Positions 42,515 through 51,430 are shown, counted from the stretch's first letter. The stretch: DNA of 64,000 nucleotides from Gemmatimonadota bacterium (GCA_027307165.1 DAHUXM010000021.1:248001-312000), one strand, 5' to 3'. The notes: generated by a model not told the origin, from the letters alone. Made by a program: numbers and translations.

Positions 42515-43684
42515 TCAATAGAAGAACTTCGCGAACGGAATTCTTCCGGACACAGAATCGAGCCCGACTCTTGGTTGGCCGAAGCTCACCGGCCATCGCG
42601 GGTCGATCGCAGGAATGACTGTCTGAAAGTCTCTGGTGCCAATCACGGCGATTTTGATCGTCACGAGTTGCCCACCGCCATCGACGCTACCCAGCGGATC
42701 ACGTATTGCAGGCGCACCCGTCGTCGGTAGTCCGCGGAAGAGTACGACGTGACTACCGAGGAAGGCGAGCGGTGTTTGAATGTGTCCCAGCCAGACCATG
42801 TGAAGCTGACTGTCACCGGGCCACGCGGCCGGAGCCAGAGTATGCTGCGCGAGATTCATGACGAGGAATCCGCCGCACCGCAGCAGCACCGATCGACCGT
42901 CGGACGACACGACAGGATTCGTACCCATGTGAAGCTGGCGAGTCTTGCCTGATTGGATGTCGAGGAGAGATACTACGGGGACGATATCCACTCCCTCGAT
43001 GTATTCGAGGCATTCGGGATTCTTTCCCGTAAGGTCGTCCAGCGTTGTAGGCAGGATGTCGTCCTTGCGAACAGCCGCAACGTATAACAGGCTGTCACCA
43101 TCGGGAAACCACGAAACCCCAATATCCTCGGCGTCAACGGCAACGTGCGACCGATGCTGCGTATCGATGTTCCAGATCGTCAGTTGTTCGACCGGTTCGG
43201 ACTGAGAGACGTCTGGGTCATCACGCAGGCCTTGCATTACGGCGATGTTGCCGCCCTTCGGGGCAATGGTAGGGAAGGCTCCAAAGACACTGTGACGCTT
43301 ACCGGTCGCGGTCGATAACACACGGTTATCCGTCCCGTCCAAATGAATGGTGCTCAGCCTTGCACTACCACCGTCGCTGTTTTCCTGTACGTAGGCAATT
43401 CGCCCGTCTTCATCCGGGCCGCTTACCTGCGTTACGGATACATATTGCGCGTCAATCGGCGGGTGGATGATTGTTTGTTGACGATCCGGAAGCCCTATCG
43501 CGGTGATTTCGGCAGTGAGTCCGTCTGCAGCGCGGCGGTGTCGGGTGACCAAGACACCGTGAATCCGCGGCAGGAGACTGGCCGTTTCGGGTCCTTTGAT
43601 CGTGGGCAACACTGGAGCATCATCGTGCCAACAGGCCACGCATGCGATACATACGAGAGGAACGAGGTATGCTCGGCTCATCAC
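42515..43684 (-). CDS. Beta-propeller-like lipoprotein, hypothetical
   Basis: The 389-residue protein begins YLVPLVCIACVACWHDDAP, a signal peptide with a candidate lipobox (VAC). Repeated TolB/WD40-like segments follow: ISWFPDGDSLL-type blades (GVSWFPDGDSLLYVAAVR, NPVVSSDGRSVLL, FPTIAPKGGNIAV) and GRIAYVQENSDGGSARLST. It probably forms a seven- or six-bladed propeller anchored in the envelope. No catalytic residues can be assigned. It faces the toxin-antitoxin pair and lies between the two halves of the carboxylase locus; it is transcribed towards pccB. Confidence 0.6.
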   Translation of the reverse strand: MMSRAYLVPLVCIACVACWHDDAPVLPTIKGPETASLLPRIHGVLVTRHRRAADGLTAEITAIGLPDRQQTIIHPPIDAQYVSVTQVSGPDEDGRIAYVQENSDGGSARLSTIHLDGTDNRVLSTATGKRHSVFGAFPTIAPKGGNIAVMQGLRDDPDVSQSEPVEQLTIWNIDTQHRSHVAVDAEDIGVSWFPDGDSLLYVAAVRKDDILPTTLDDLTGKNPECLEYIEGVDIVPVVSLLDIQSGKTRQLHMGTNPVVSSDGRSVLLRCGGFLVMNLAQHTLAPAAWPGDSQLHMVWLGHIQTPLAFLGSHVVLFRGLPTTGAPAIRDPLGSVDGGGQLVTIKIAVIGTRDFQTVIPAIDPRWPVSFGQPRVGLDSVSGRIPFAKFFY

Positions 43685-43741
43685 GCCAGAATGTACGTCG
43701 TTCGCGACTCGTCGGCCATCTCGGCCACCCGAGTTGCCTGG

Positions 43742-43999
43742 TCAGCGGTACACGTCGCGTCGGTGTCCGATCTTCACAACCATCACTTGGCGCACCGAAT
43801 CATCTATCCCGTAGATAATTCGGTAGTCTCCTTGCCGAAGGCGATATCGCTCCGCCCCTGAAAGCTTCTCAGATCCGTTCGGACGCGGATTCGTCGCCAG
43901 CGCGCCGACTTTCTTTATAATGCGCTGAAGCTCCTTCCGCGGAACTGCATCGAGCTCCTTCGCCGCAGAGGCTTTGACAACAATGCTATAACTTGCCAC
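43742..43999 (-). CDS. RelE/ParE-family toxin
   Basis: The 85-residue basic protein has the RelE/ParE fold: YSIVVKASAAKELDAVP, KKVGALATNPRPNGSEKLSG, then ERYRLRQGDYRIIYGIDD and a C-terminal VVKIGHRRDVYR, the characteristic end of RelE-type toxins. Such toxins cleave mRNA in the ribosome or inhibit gyrase; which applies here is not decided by sequence. It overlaps the upstream antitoxin by 14 bases, the usual antitoxin-first arrangement. Confidence 0.92.
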   Translation of the reverse strand: MASYSIVVKASAAKELDAVPRKELQRIIKKVGALATNPRPNGSEKLSGAERYRLRQGDYRIIYGIDDSVRQVMVVKIGHRRDVYR

Positions 44000-44216
44000 G
44001 TCGGCGCAAATCTTTCAGCACGTCTTCGAACGCGAGACTGGGCTCGTGCTCGCGAGAGTCGAACGCGGAAAGGTCATCGGCGTCTTCCTGAAGACGCAGG
44101 CGGACGGCGTCGTTGACGAGGTCGGACAGACTCTGGTCGGTCGCGGCTGCTTTGACACGTAGCGCAGTATGGAGATCGGGGTCGAAATAGATCGTTGCAC
44201 GTTTGAGGGCGGCCAT
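43986..44216 (-). CDS. Ribbon-helix-helix antitoxin
   Basis: The 76-residue protein starts ALKRATIYFDPDLHTALRVKAAATDQSLSDLVNDAV (in parts), a ribbon-helix-helix DNA-binding domain that dimerises, followed by an acidic tail (EDADDLSAFDSREHEPSLAFEDVLKDL) able to wrap the toxin. It is the partner of the RelE-like protein and would repress the pair. A perfect 16-base inverted repeat lies ten bases upstream of its ATG. Confidence 0.9.
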   Translation of the reverse strand: MAALKRATIYFDPDLHTALRVKAAATDQSLSDLVNDAVRLRLQEDADDLSAFDSREHEPSLAFEDVLKDLRRRGKL

Positions 44217-44226
44217 AAAGGAAGAT

Positions 44227-44242
44227 TAACGTCAAAACGTTA
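44227..44242 (-). promoter_or_regulatory. Candidate operator of the toxin-antitoxin pair
   Basis: TAACGT-CAAA-ACGTTA is a perfect inverted repeat upstream of the antitoxin start. A second ACGTCA lies at 44245-44250, directly repeating the one inside the element (44229-44234), as expected for a site bound by RHH dimers side by side. The rest of the interval to 44383 has no other clear feature. Confidence 0.5.
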
Positions 44243-44383
44243 TGACGTCAAGATCGCTACGTCCCGCTGCAGGCGTGATCGCATTCCTGCAGCCAACAGA
44301 CGCAGTGCGTACGTAGCATCTATCTAACATCCCAACGGCGATTTAGTGATGACGATGTATGACGCCTCGGTGCATATTTAAGC

Positions 44384-45898
44384 ATGACTCCGCCCATGTT
44401 CGAGTCCGTTCTCATAGCAAATCGCGGCGAGATCGCGCTGCGCGTGATCCGTGGCTGCCGCGAGCTTGGCGTGCGATCGATCGCGGTGTACAGCGACGCG
44501 GATGCAGGTGCGCCCCACGTTCGAGCTGCCGATGCCGCCGTCAACATCGGGCCGGCGCCGTCATCGCAGAGCTATCTGCTCGGCGATCGCATAATCGAGG
44601 CTGCGCTCAGCGAGGGCGCGCAGGCGATCCATCCCGGCTACGGATTCCTGTCCGAGCGCGAATGGTTCGCGCGGGCGGTTCGCGACGCGGGTCTGGTGTT
44701 CATTGGACCGCCGGCTGAAGCAATCGCTGCAATGGGCAGCAAGACCGCGGCGCGTACGCTTGCCGTCGCGCACGGCGTTCCCGTGGTACCGGGCACCACC
44801 GAATCGATCGCCGACGCGGAGCACGCCGGCGAGATAGCGTCAAAGTTCGGTTATCCGGTATTGCTCAAGGCCGCTGCGGGCGGCGGCGGGAAGGGCATGC
44901 GTGTAGTCCGGGAGCCTTCGGAAATCGCCGGCTCGTTTGACGCCGCGCGCCGCGAGGCGAAGAATGCATTCGGCGACGATGCAGTGTATCTCGAGAAGTA
45001 CATCGAGGGTCCACGCCACGTCGAGATCCAGATCATCGGCGACATGCACGGCAACATGGTTCACCTGGGCGAGCGGGAGTGCTCGGTGCAGCGTCGTCAT
45101 CAGAAGATGATCGAGGAAGCGCCGAGCGTTGCGGTGAGTCCGGAGCTCCGCGCCGAGATGGGCGCGACAGCGGTGCGTGCCGCACGTGCGGCGGGTTACG
45201 TGAATGCTGGCACATGCGAGTTTCTGCTCGCGCGCGACGGTAGCTACTACTTTCTGGAGATGAACACCCGGCTCCAGGTCGAGCATCCCGTCACGGAGCT
45301 GGTGACGGGAATCGATCTCGTCCACTGGCAGCTGCGAGTCGCGTCGGGTGAGCCGCTCGGCTTCGCTCAGGAAGACATCTCCCCGAAGGGATGGGCCATG
45401 GAGTGCCGCATAACGAGCGAGGATCCGGCCAACGACTTCCTGCCATCGACGGGGCGCGTCTCGTACCTGCATCTTCCATCGGGCCCCGGTGTGCGCTGGG
45501 ATGGCGGGATCGAGATCGGCAGCGACGTGTCCCTGCATTACGACCCGATGCTCGCGAAGTTGATAGTTCACGCGCCCAACCGCGAGCTTGCGGTCGAGCG
45601 AATGCACCGCGCGCTGTCCGAGCTTGTAATCGGCGGCGTGGAAACTTCGCGTGAATTCCACCTGCGTGTGATGGAAGATTCGGAGTTTCGTGCGGGCGCG
45701 ATCGAGATCCAGTGGCTCGAGCGTCGGCTTGCCTCGCTCACCACCGACGCGGGCACCGAAGATGGTGCAATGCTCGCTGCGTTGGCTGCTGCATTGCTCG
45801 CGGAATCCGAGTCGGGTGTGCGCGGAGCCGCACCGTCGCAGCGGGAGAGCGCTGTGTCCGCGTGGCAACGCGCCGCGCGTCAGGAATCGATCGGTTAA
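44384..45898 (+). CDS. accC: Biotin carboxylase subunit of acyl-CoA carboxylase
   Basis: The enzyme uses ATP and bicarbonate to carboxylate biotin. The 504-residue protein has SVLIANRGEIALRVIR at the N-terminus, IHPGYGFLSE, the ATP-grasp loop KAAAGGGGKGMR, GERECSVQRRHQKMIEEAPS, FLEMNTRLQVEHPVTE and the family-typical C-terminal domain. Unlike fused PccA alpha chains, it ends without a biotin carrier domain; the carrier is the separate gene at 47142, on the far side of an RNA methyltransferase gene. The stop overlaps the next ATG. ATG 44396 is an alternative start. Confidence 0.96.
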   Translation: MTPPMFESVLIANRGEIALRVIRGCRELGVRSIAVYSDADAGAPHVRAADAAVNIGPAPSSQSYLLGDRIIEAALSEGAQAIHPGYGFLSEREWFARAVRDAGLVFIGPPAEAIAAMGSKTAARTLAVAHGVPVVPGTTESIADAEHAGEIASKFGYPVLLKAAAGGGGKGMRVVREPSEIAGSFDAARREAKNAFGDDAVYLEKYIEGPRHVEIQIIGDMHGNMVHLGERECSVQRRHQKMIEEAPSVAVSPELRAEMGATAVRAARAAGYVNAGTCEFLLARDGSYYFLEMNTRLQVEHPVTELVTGIDLVHWQLRVASGEPLGFAQEDISPKGWAMECRITSEDPANDFLPSTGRVSYLHLPSGPGVRWDGGIEIGSDVSLHYDPMLAKLIVHAPNRELAVERMHRALSELVIGGVETSREFHLRVMEDSEFRAGAIEIQWLERRLASLTTDAGTEDGAMLAALAAALLAESESGVRGAAPSQRESAVSAWQRAARQESIG

Positions 45899-47145
45899 TG
45901 TCACGCACCGTAAGCCTCACGATCGATACGATCGCCGCTGGCGGTGATGGTGTCGCCCGTAGCGAGGGGCTTGTCGTGTTCGTTCCGCGCACCGCGCCAG
46001 GTGATGTGATAACCGCGAGCGTGTCCGGGAAGGGTCACTTCGCGCGCGGGTCGCTGCGCGCGATCCTGCGGCCCTCAGCGGTGCGAATAGAGGCGCCGTG
46101 TCCGCATTACACCCGCGATCGCTGCGGCGGCTGCCAGATTCAGCACATTCAGTACTCTGCGCAGCTCGACGCCAAGCAGCGCATCATCGCAGATGCCATG
46201 CGCCGGATCGGCAAGCGCGAAGTCACGCCGCCGGAGGTTGTGCGCAGCACCGAAGAGTGGCGCTATCGGGCCAAGCTGACGCTTGCCATGCGGCGTCGTT
46301 CCGGTGGATGGATCGCCGGATTGCACCCGTATGACGATCCCGGCCGAGTGTTCGCGTTGTCGGATTGTCCGATAACAGACCGCCGCGTCGTCGCTGCGTG
46401 GCGTGAGTTGCTGGAGGCGTCGGAGTTCTTCCCGGACGCAACATCGTTGCGCGGGAGTGTGCGCTGGACCGACGATGGTCCGACGTTCGTGCTGACTGGC
46501 GCCACCCGATGGAGCGATCATGCGCGCTTCTTCGAGGCAGTGCCGACACTCGCCGCCTTGTACTGGGAGCCGGACGACGCGCCGCGAAAGCTGCTCGGAG
46601 ACCGCCGCGTTCGCGCGACACCGGCGGCATCGTTCGCGCAGGTAAACCCCGTCGTTGCTGCAGTGTTGCGCGAATACGTACTCGGCGTCGTGAGGTCTTT
46701 CAACCCGGCGAGCGTGATCGACGCGTACTCGGGATCGGGCGATCTCGCCGTGAATCTTGCAACTACTGGAGTTTCAGTAGTTGCCATCGAGCTCGATCGT
46801 GATGCCGCGCTGTGGGCCGAGCAGCGCCTTGCTCCGCCGTCGCGCTCCATCGTGGGTCGCGTCGAGGAAGTTCTACCGCGTCTGGCAACGGCCGACGTCG
46901 TCGTGGTAAACCCTCCGCGAAGCGGTCTCCATGCCGATGTCGCCGAAGCGATCGTCGAGATGCCGGGGATCCGTGCCATGATCTACATCAGCTGCGACCC
47001 GGCGACACTTGCACGCGACGTTGCGCGCCTGGCCGGTTACTCGATTCAATCAATCAGGGCGTTCGACATGTTCCCACAAACGTCCCACGTCGAGACGGTT
47101 TGTGTGCTGACGCCGGCACATTCGACCAACCTTCCTGCACGATGA
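45898..47145 (+). CDS. RlmD/TrmA-family RNA (uracil-C5) methyltransferase
   Basis: The 415-residue protein has a TRAM domain (SRTVSLTIDTIAAGGDGVAR), a [4Fe-4S] motif CPHYTRDRCGGCQIQH, and a SAM domain with VIDAYSGSGDLAVNL. The catalytic VVVNPPRSG and YISCDPATLARDVARL, whose Cys is the nucleophile, complete the family. Members methylate uracil C5 in 23S rRNA (RlmD U1939, RlmC U747) or tRNA; the FeS motif fits RlmD-type enzymes but does not settle the target. I chose the ATG at 45898 in the TAATG junction. It is embedded between the carboxylase and carrier genes with overlaps at both ends, so its expression is tied to them. Confidence 0.9.
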   Translation: MSRTVSLTIDTIAAGGDGVARSEGLVVFVPRTAPGDVITASVSGKGHFARGSLRAILRPSAVRIEAPCPHYTRDRCGGCQIQHIQYSAQLDAKQRIIADAMRRIGKREVTPPEVVRSTEEWRYRAKLTLAMRRRSGGWIAGLHPYDDPGRVFALSDCPITDRRVVAAWRELLEASEFFPDATSLRGSVRWTDDGPTFVLTGATRWSDHARFFEAVPTLAALYWEPDDAPRKLLGDRRVRATPAASFAQVNPVVAAVLREYVLGVVRSFNPASVIDAYSGSGDLAVNLATTGVSVVAIELDRDAALWAEQRLAPPSRSIVGRVEEVLPRLATADVVVVNPPRSGLHADVAEAIVEMPGIRAMIYISCDPATLARDVARLAGYSIQSIRAFDMFPQTSHVETVCVLTPAHSTNLPAR

Positions 47146-47642
47146 AGTTTCTCGTAGATGTAAATGGCGCGCGCCATTCTGTACTCACCGACAAGAACAC
47201 GGCAACAATCGAAGGCGCGGCGACCGCTGCGACACTCGACGTCGGGAACGGCACTCCGGCCCGAACGCTGCGCATCGGTGATCGCGTCGTGCGAGTGGTC
47301 GTGCACGCGCGCGAGGGCAAGGGCCGCTACGTCCTCGACGTGGACGGTCATCGTTATCACGTCGAGGCGCTGGGTGAGCGCGCACGTGTGATTCAGGAGC
47401 TTGCCGCGCGCTCGGCCCCACCGGCAGGGCCGGCGCCGGTGGTGGCGCCAATGCCAGGGCTTGTCGTGCGAGTCAACGTTGCAGTCGGCGACACCGTGAC
47501 GGCAGGGCAGGGAGTGCTCGTCATGGAAGCGATGAAGATGGAAAACGAGCTGCGTGCGTCTGCGGCCGCGACTGTAAAATCAATTCGCGTGACGCAGGGG
47601 ACCGCGGTAGAAAAGGGAACGGTGTTGATCGAGCTGGAGTGA
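47142..47642 (+). CDS. Biotin carboxyl carrier protein of acyl-CoA carboxylase
   Basis: The 166-residue protein has an N-terminal region rich in beta strands (FLVDVNGARHSVL), a Pro/Ala linker (SAPPAGPAPVVAPMPG) and a biotinyl domain with the modification site VMEAMKMENEL; the biotinylated Lys is residue 132. This carrier swings between biotin carboxylase (44384) and carboxyltransferase (40901) and would be biotinylated by BirA (14376). The ATG forms an ATGA with the upstream stop. It ends the plus-strand run; the next genes are convergent. Confidence 0.94.
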   Translation: MKFLVDVNGARHSVLTDKNTATIEGAATAATLDVGNGTPARTLRIGDRVVRVVVHAREGKGRYVLDVDGHRYHVEALGERARVIQELAARSAPPAGPAPVVAPMPGLVVRVNVAVGDTVTAGQGVLVMEAMKMENELRASAAATVKSIRVTQGTAVEKGTVLIELE

Positions 47643-47650
47643 GCCCGCTG

Positions 47651-48451
47651 TTATCTGGTCCAGATGTAGATCACACCGCATTCCGAATCGGTCAGACTTG
47701 CAGGAGTTTCCGCGCCGTCCTTGTATATCTCGATCGCTGCGATGTCTCTCGGCGAGACTGAATCGAAGCCGCCCGCTGCGGCACTGGTCAAAATATTGCT
47801 CATTACTGCGCCGTCCACCACGACAGTCATTCCCGTTGTGCAGGCGTTCCCATTGATGGTCTGCACACCGCGTCCGCTGCGTACCACTGGCGTGTGACCA
47901 TAATCTTCCACAGAGACCCCGGTGACGTGCCGGAAAATATCGGAAGTGGTACGCGGATGGAAACTCTCGATCTGTGCCGCAGTCAGATACGTTCCAATTC
48001 CCGTGCGCATGCGGTCGGCAACACCCGGCGGTAGATGCACCAGCTCTCCGCTCACGGCCTGGACTGTTACTCGCGACAGCGTAATCGGAAACGGTTCGAC
48101 GACAGCGTCGACCGAGAGGGTTACATTCGGCTCGACAACTACGGATACGGTGGTCGGCATGATGCCGATCCGGCGAAAGCGGATCAGATGCGGACCAGCG
48201 GGGAGGCTGTCGATGCGGAACGCACCGCCGGCGCCGCTGCGTGTCCGAATCAGCGAGTTGTCTATCGCGACGACCTCCACGCCGAGCAGCCATGCTCCGC
48301 TCGTGTCACGCACGCTCCCGTCGATCGCTCCGTAACCTGAAGCGACGCGAGCGCCGTGCAGCGCGTTCTCCTGCGCCGAGACGTCGGTGCGCGGCAGCAC
48401 GGCGGCTACGGCGCCAACGATTACGCCCGCAAGGACAACGTGTATCCGCAT
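47651..48451 (-). CDS. TonB-dependent receptor plug-domain protein without barrel
   Basis: The 266-residue protein has a signal peptide (IHVVLAGVIVGAVAAVL ... VSA), a carboxypeptidase-regulatory-like beta domain (GAIDGSVRDTSGAWLLGVEVVAIDN, in parts) and a TonB plug domain (ERITTSDIFRHVTGVSVE-like segment, residues about 160-250), with TINGNACTTGMTVVVDGAVMS. It stops at SECGVIYIWTR with no beta-barrel. Two Cys pair plausibly across the plug. Ends of this CGxxxIWT type recur, in my recollection, in plug-only proteins of Gemmatimonadota. I chose ATG 48451, with GGAG ten bases upstream, over an upstream TTG. Role is unknown. Confidence 0.75.
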   Translation of the reverse strand: MRIHVVLAGVIVGAVAAVLPRTDVSAQENALHGARVASGYGAIDGSVRDTSGAWLLGVEVVAIDNSLIRTRSGAGGAFRIDSLPAGPHLIRFRRIGIMPTTVSVVVEPNVTLSVDAVVEPFPITLSRVTVQAVSGELVHLPPGVADRMRTGIGTYLTAAQIESFHPRTTSDIFRHVTGVSVEDYGHTPVVRSGRGVQTINGNACTTGMTVVVDGAVMSNILTSAAAGGFDSVSPRDIAAIEIYKDGAETPASLTDSECGVIYIWTR

Positions 48452-48475
48452 CGCAGGCAAGCTCCATCGGGAGAA

Positions 48476-48502
48476 TCACGAGCCGCGACTCGCGGCTCGT
48501 GA
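48476..48502 (-). terminator. Hairpin between SGNH and plug genes (likely terminator)
   Basis: TCACGAGCCGCGA and its exact reverse complement flank a single base, giving a stem of at least 11 pairs around a five-base loop. In minus-strand direction, TT follows the stem, then CTCCC. It lies between the SGNH gene stop and the plug gene start, so it may terminate or attenuate read-through. Confidence 0.6.
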
Positions 48503-48574
48503 GGATAATCTACGGCACCAAACGCATGCCGGCAGCGCGAGCGGGCGTGCACGAGCCGTACGTGTGATTCCCCC

Positions 48575-49816
48575 CTACGGACCACCAGCTGCTATCGAGG
48601 TGCCGTACTTGGTATTGATCGCCGCCACGAGCGCCGCGGTAATCTGACGGTTCGCAACGAAGGTCGGATGGATTCCATCCAGCGAGATGCACGCGCCGAA
48701 CGGTGCCGTGGCATTCGCCAGATCGGGAACGATGTTGATGCAACCTGTGCCAGGCGTCTTGAGCGTTGCGAGCAGCGGATTGGGATCGTAGTAAGCCCAT
48801 CCGTTCGCCGCGGCGGCAGCCTGGATCGTTGCGTTGTAACCGGCGACAGTCGCCGTGAGGTTCGCCTGCTCGGTGCTATCGACGATGAAGATGTCGCCAA
48901 CCAGCGTTCCCGGAATGGAATTCTTCGCGCAACCAATTACAGGTGGATGGGCTCCGGAACGTATTTGCGCCAGAATCTCGATCGAGACGAGCGCCTGATT
49001 TCCGGGTGCGCTGAGACAGTTGGGAAGAATCGTCGTCGGTGCACCGGCGAACTGATCGAAACCGGCCTTGAACGCAGGATTCTGCAGCGCGGCGACGGGA
49101 AAGAGTGCGGGAACTGCCGTCACGTTGACCACGCCGAGCAGAATCCCACCTTTCAGCGTGGGAATCGCATTGAGGCCGTTCACCATCGCCGTGTAGTTGG
49201 TCTTGAACCCGGCCTGTGAGGTGACCCCCGCCGAGACTCCTGCCGTCGGCACGAGGATGCCGGAGAGCGCCGCGCCGAGCACGTCGTTGTTTCCGATCCA
49301 TGCGGAGACGAAGGTTGGACTGGCGTCAGCGGCCTTCGCCACCTGCGTCTTTCCGCCGAGGATCAGCGTGGTCAGCGTGTTGGACTCCGCCGTGCTGACG
49401 CTGAACGGGTCGAGCGACGTCGCACCGGGAACTGCAACGCTGTTGAGCGCGACCGCAGTGTTCGGTGTGCGCAGAGAGCATGTAGTTGCCGTGCCGCTGG
49501 CCAGTCTCGCTTGCGTCTGAAAGTTGACGATTGGCGGCGGACATCCCGCGCCCGCAAGCGACGCGTAGACGTATCGTGTCTTCATGGCCTGTGCGAGCAG
49601 CGACGGGTAGCTCAGCCTCTGCGTGCTGTCGTTGATGCCGCCGGATTGGTAACCTGCCGTGAGGCTGTTGCCGAGCGCGACGTAACTGGTGAACAGCGCG
49701 TTCGCAGCAACGTTGGGTGGGACTACTGCCGTTGGCCCGTTGTCCGCGCATGCTGACGTAAGCGTGAGTATGACGGCGCTCGCAACCGCGCCGATTGTAT
49801 TCCTTGAGCGAATCAT
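48575..49816 (-). CDS. SGNH/GDSL-type hydrolase lipoprotein
   Basis: The 413-residue protein begins with a signal peptide (AVASAVILTLTSAC) with lipidation Cys at residue 23. The nucleophile-Ser block reads VALGNSLTAG (Ser51), block III has WIGNNDVLG with its Asn, and the catalytic Asp-His dyad is LDGIHPTF near the C-terminus. The family hydrolyses acyl esters of lipids or carbohydrates. The gene lies just downstream of a FadL-type porin gene on the same strand, which suggests use of lipid substrates. Substrate unknown. Confidence 0.87.
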   Translation of the reverse strand: MIRSRNTIGAVASAVILTLTSACADNGPTAVVPPNVAANALFTSYVALGNSLTAGYQSGGINDSTQRLSYPSLLAQAMKTRYVYASLAGAGCPPPIVNFQTQARLASGTATTCSLRTPNTAVALNSVAVPGATSLDPFSVSTAESNTLTTLILGGKTQVAKAADASPTFVSAWIGNNDVLGAALSGILVPTAGVSAGVTSQAGFKTNYTAMVNGLNAIPTLKGGILLGVVNVTAVPALFPVAALQNPAFKAGFDQFAGAPTTILPNCLSAPGNQALVSIEILAQIRSGAHPPVIGCAKNSIPGTLVGDIFIVDSTEQANLTATVAGYNATIQAAAAANGWAYYDPNPLLATLKTPGTGCINIVPDLANATAPFGACISLDGIHPTFVANRQITAALVAAINTKYGTSIAAGGP

Positions 49817-49830
49817 TGGATTCTGCGCGG

Positions 49831-51237
49831 TTAGAAGGTGATGTTGAGAGCGGCAGATATCACGTCCGCCTTCAGTGCGTACGCGCCGGTATTCGGGGCG
49901 AAAGTGAGCGGCACCGTGGAGCCGGGAGGTGCCACCGGATTTTCCACGATCCTGCCGCGTCGTCCGGGTGTGTTCACGTGCAGGTATCCGATGTCGAGCT
50001 TGTACACGCTAGTGACAGGTATCGCGACGCCCGCGGAGAAGTTGCGCCGATTCATGTCGGGCAGGAGCGGCGTAACGGTCACGTCCGGCGCTGGCGTATC
50101 TGCGTAGCTGTAGCCCAGGCGCCCGGTCCAGGTTCCGATCACGTGCTCGGCGCCGAAGCGGTAGCTCCAGGAATCCTTGTACCCTTCGTACAGCGTTCGA
50201 CTGCTACCGCTGGCCGGTCCGTCGAACGTAATCGGTAGCGTGTTGAAAGCGGACCACCCGAGCCGCGCCACATCGACCGAGAGTGTCGTCCGCGCGAAAC
50301 CGGTGTAGCCGACGCCACCCTGCAGTTGCCATGGGTGCTTGATGGTCGATGAAGCGCTCTGAGCGACGAGCGGGCCGCCGGGCGAGAATTGAGCGCCGAG
50401 CAACGCGTCGAGCGGAACCGGCGTGCCGGTGGGACTCACTGGGTTCCCCTGCGGCAGGACGAGTCCCGTTGCCGTCTGCGAGAACTTCGCCGTCGCGTGG
50501 TCGTAATTGAAGGTGAGCTCGGAGAGATAACGCGCGCCCAACGACCACGCTCCGTACTTGCCGTGCACGCCCAGGTTGTAGCCCAGAGCTGTGGCGGTTC
50601 CGTGAACCTGTGCGCGCGCGAACTCGGTCTCGTAGGCGATGCCGAGTTGGTTGAAGGTGATGCCTGCTGCGGCGGGTTGCTGAGAGAGGTCGATCGCCTG
50701 AGTGAGATCGACGGAGGAATGTCCGAACACGGGTCCACCGCCGACCGACCAGTTCGGAGTCACCTGGTAGGCAAAGTTTGGCTGGATGTATACCGACTGG
50801 AGTGCGGCGCGAAGGGCCGAGAACCGGCCGGGAAAATTATCGTTCCACTGGGAGGTCAGTCCGTAGGGCACGTACACCCCGAGCCCGACGGACCCCTTCC
50901 CGAATCGCATTGCTCCGAACAGGGCCGGGGGAAGAGCGGGACTGATATCGCTGGGGTAGCTCCGGCCAGTGCTGTCCTGGCGAAAGGAGCCTTTCACTAT
51001 GATTGCACTTGCGCCCACGCTGATCGATTTGCCGGGGAGTTCGGCGGCGGCCGCCGGGTTCCAGAAGATCGTCGAGGCGTCGGGGCATGGGGTGCCGGTC
51101 GCGGCGAATGCGCGGGAGACGGCGCAGGTTCCGACCTCGTTGAGGCCGAAGCCCTGGGCCCGCGCCGACGATGGCCACAATGTTACGGCGGCTAGCAGGC
51201 AGACTGCTAGCCGAGCCAACGATGGGGAGGTTCTCAT
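49831..51237 (-). CDS. OmpP1/FadL/TodX-family outer membrane porin
   Basis: The 468-residue protein has a signal peptide ending in SSARAQ, then the FadL N-terminal hatch GFGLNEVGTCAVSRAFA and TIFWNPAAAAELPG, the family's most conserved motif. A long beta-barrel of alternating hydrophobic strands ends in aromatic ALNITF, the expected C-terminal barrel signal. FadL-type channels bring in long-chain fatty acids or aromatic hydrophobic compounds. It precedes the SGNH lipoprotein by 15 bases and is divergent from rplM. Confidence 0.9.
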   Translation of the reverse strand: MRTSPSLARLAVCLLAAVTLWPSSARAQGFGLNEVGTCAVSRAFAATGTPCPDASTIFWNPAAAAELPGKSISVGASAIIVKGSFRQDSTGRSYPSDISPALPPALFGAMRFGKGSVGLGVYVPYGLTSQWNDNFPGRFSALRAALQSVYIQPNFAYQVTPNWSVGGGPVFGHSSVDLTQAIDLSQQPAAAGITFNQLGIAYETEFARAQVHGTATALGYNLGVHGKYGAWSLGARYLSELTFNYDHATAKFSQTATGLVLPQGNPVSPTGTPVPLDALLGAQFSPGGPLVAQSASSTIKHPWQLQGGVGYTGFARTTLSVDVARLGWSAFNTLPITFDGPASGSSRTLYEGYKDSWSYRFGAEHVIGTWTGRLGYSYADTPAPDVTVTPLLPDMNRRNFSAGVAIPVTSVYKLDIGYLHVNTPGRRGRIVENPVAPPGSTVPLTFAPNTGAYALKADVISAALNITF

Positions 51238-51401
51238 CCGTTGTACCGATTAGATCGTCATCCGGGCACCCAGACCAGTCGGTCGGGGACACGTCTTCCC
51301 GGGGCGACAGCACGTTACAACCGCTCGGCGCGGTGCGCCAGCAAAATATTGCGGAGGATATGCCGACGAGCGCCGGATCCTGGCGCGGCGGGGCGGGCCG
51401 A

Positions 51402-51430
51402 TTGACTAACGCCCGTGGGGTTGGTAACTT
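51402..51430 (+). promoter_or_regulatory. Promoter of rplM-rpsI
   Basis: TTGACT (51402-51407) and TAACTT (51425-51430) have a 17-base spacer, a strong sigma-70-type match to the housekeeping pattern also seen before rpsT. It leaves a leader of about 31 bases before the rplM ATG. Confidence 0.75.
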
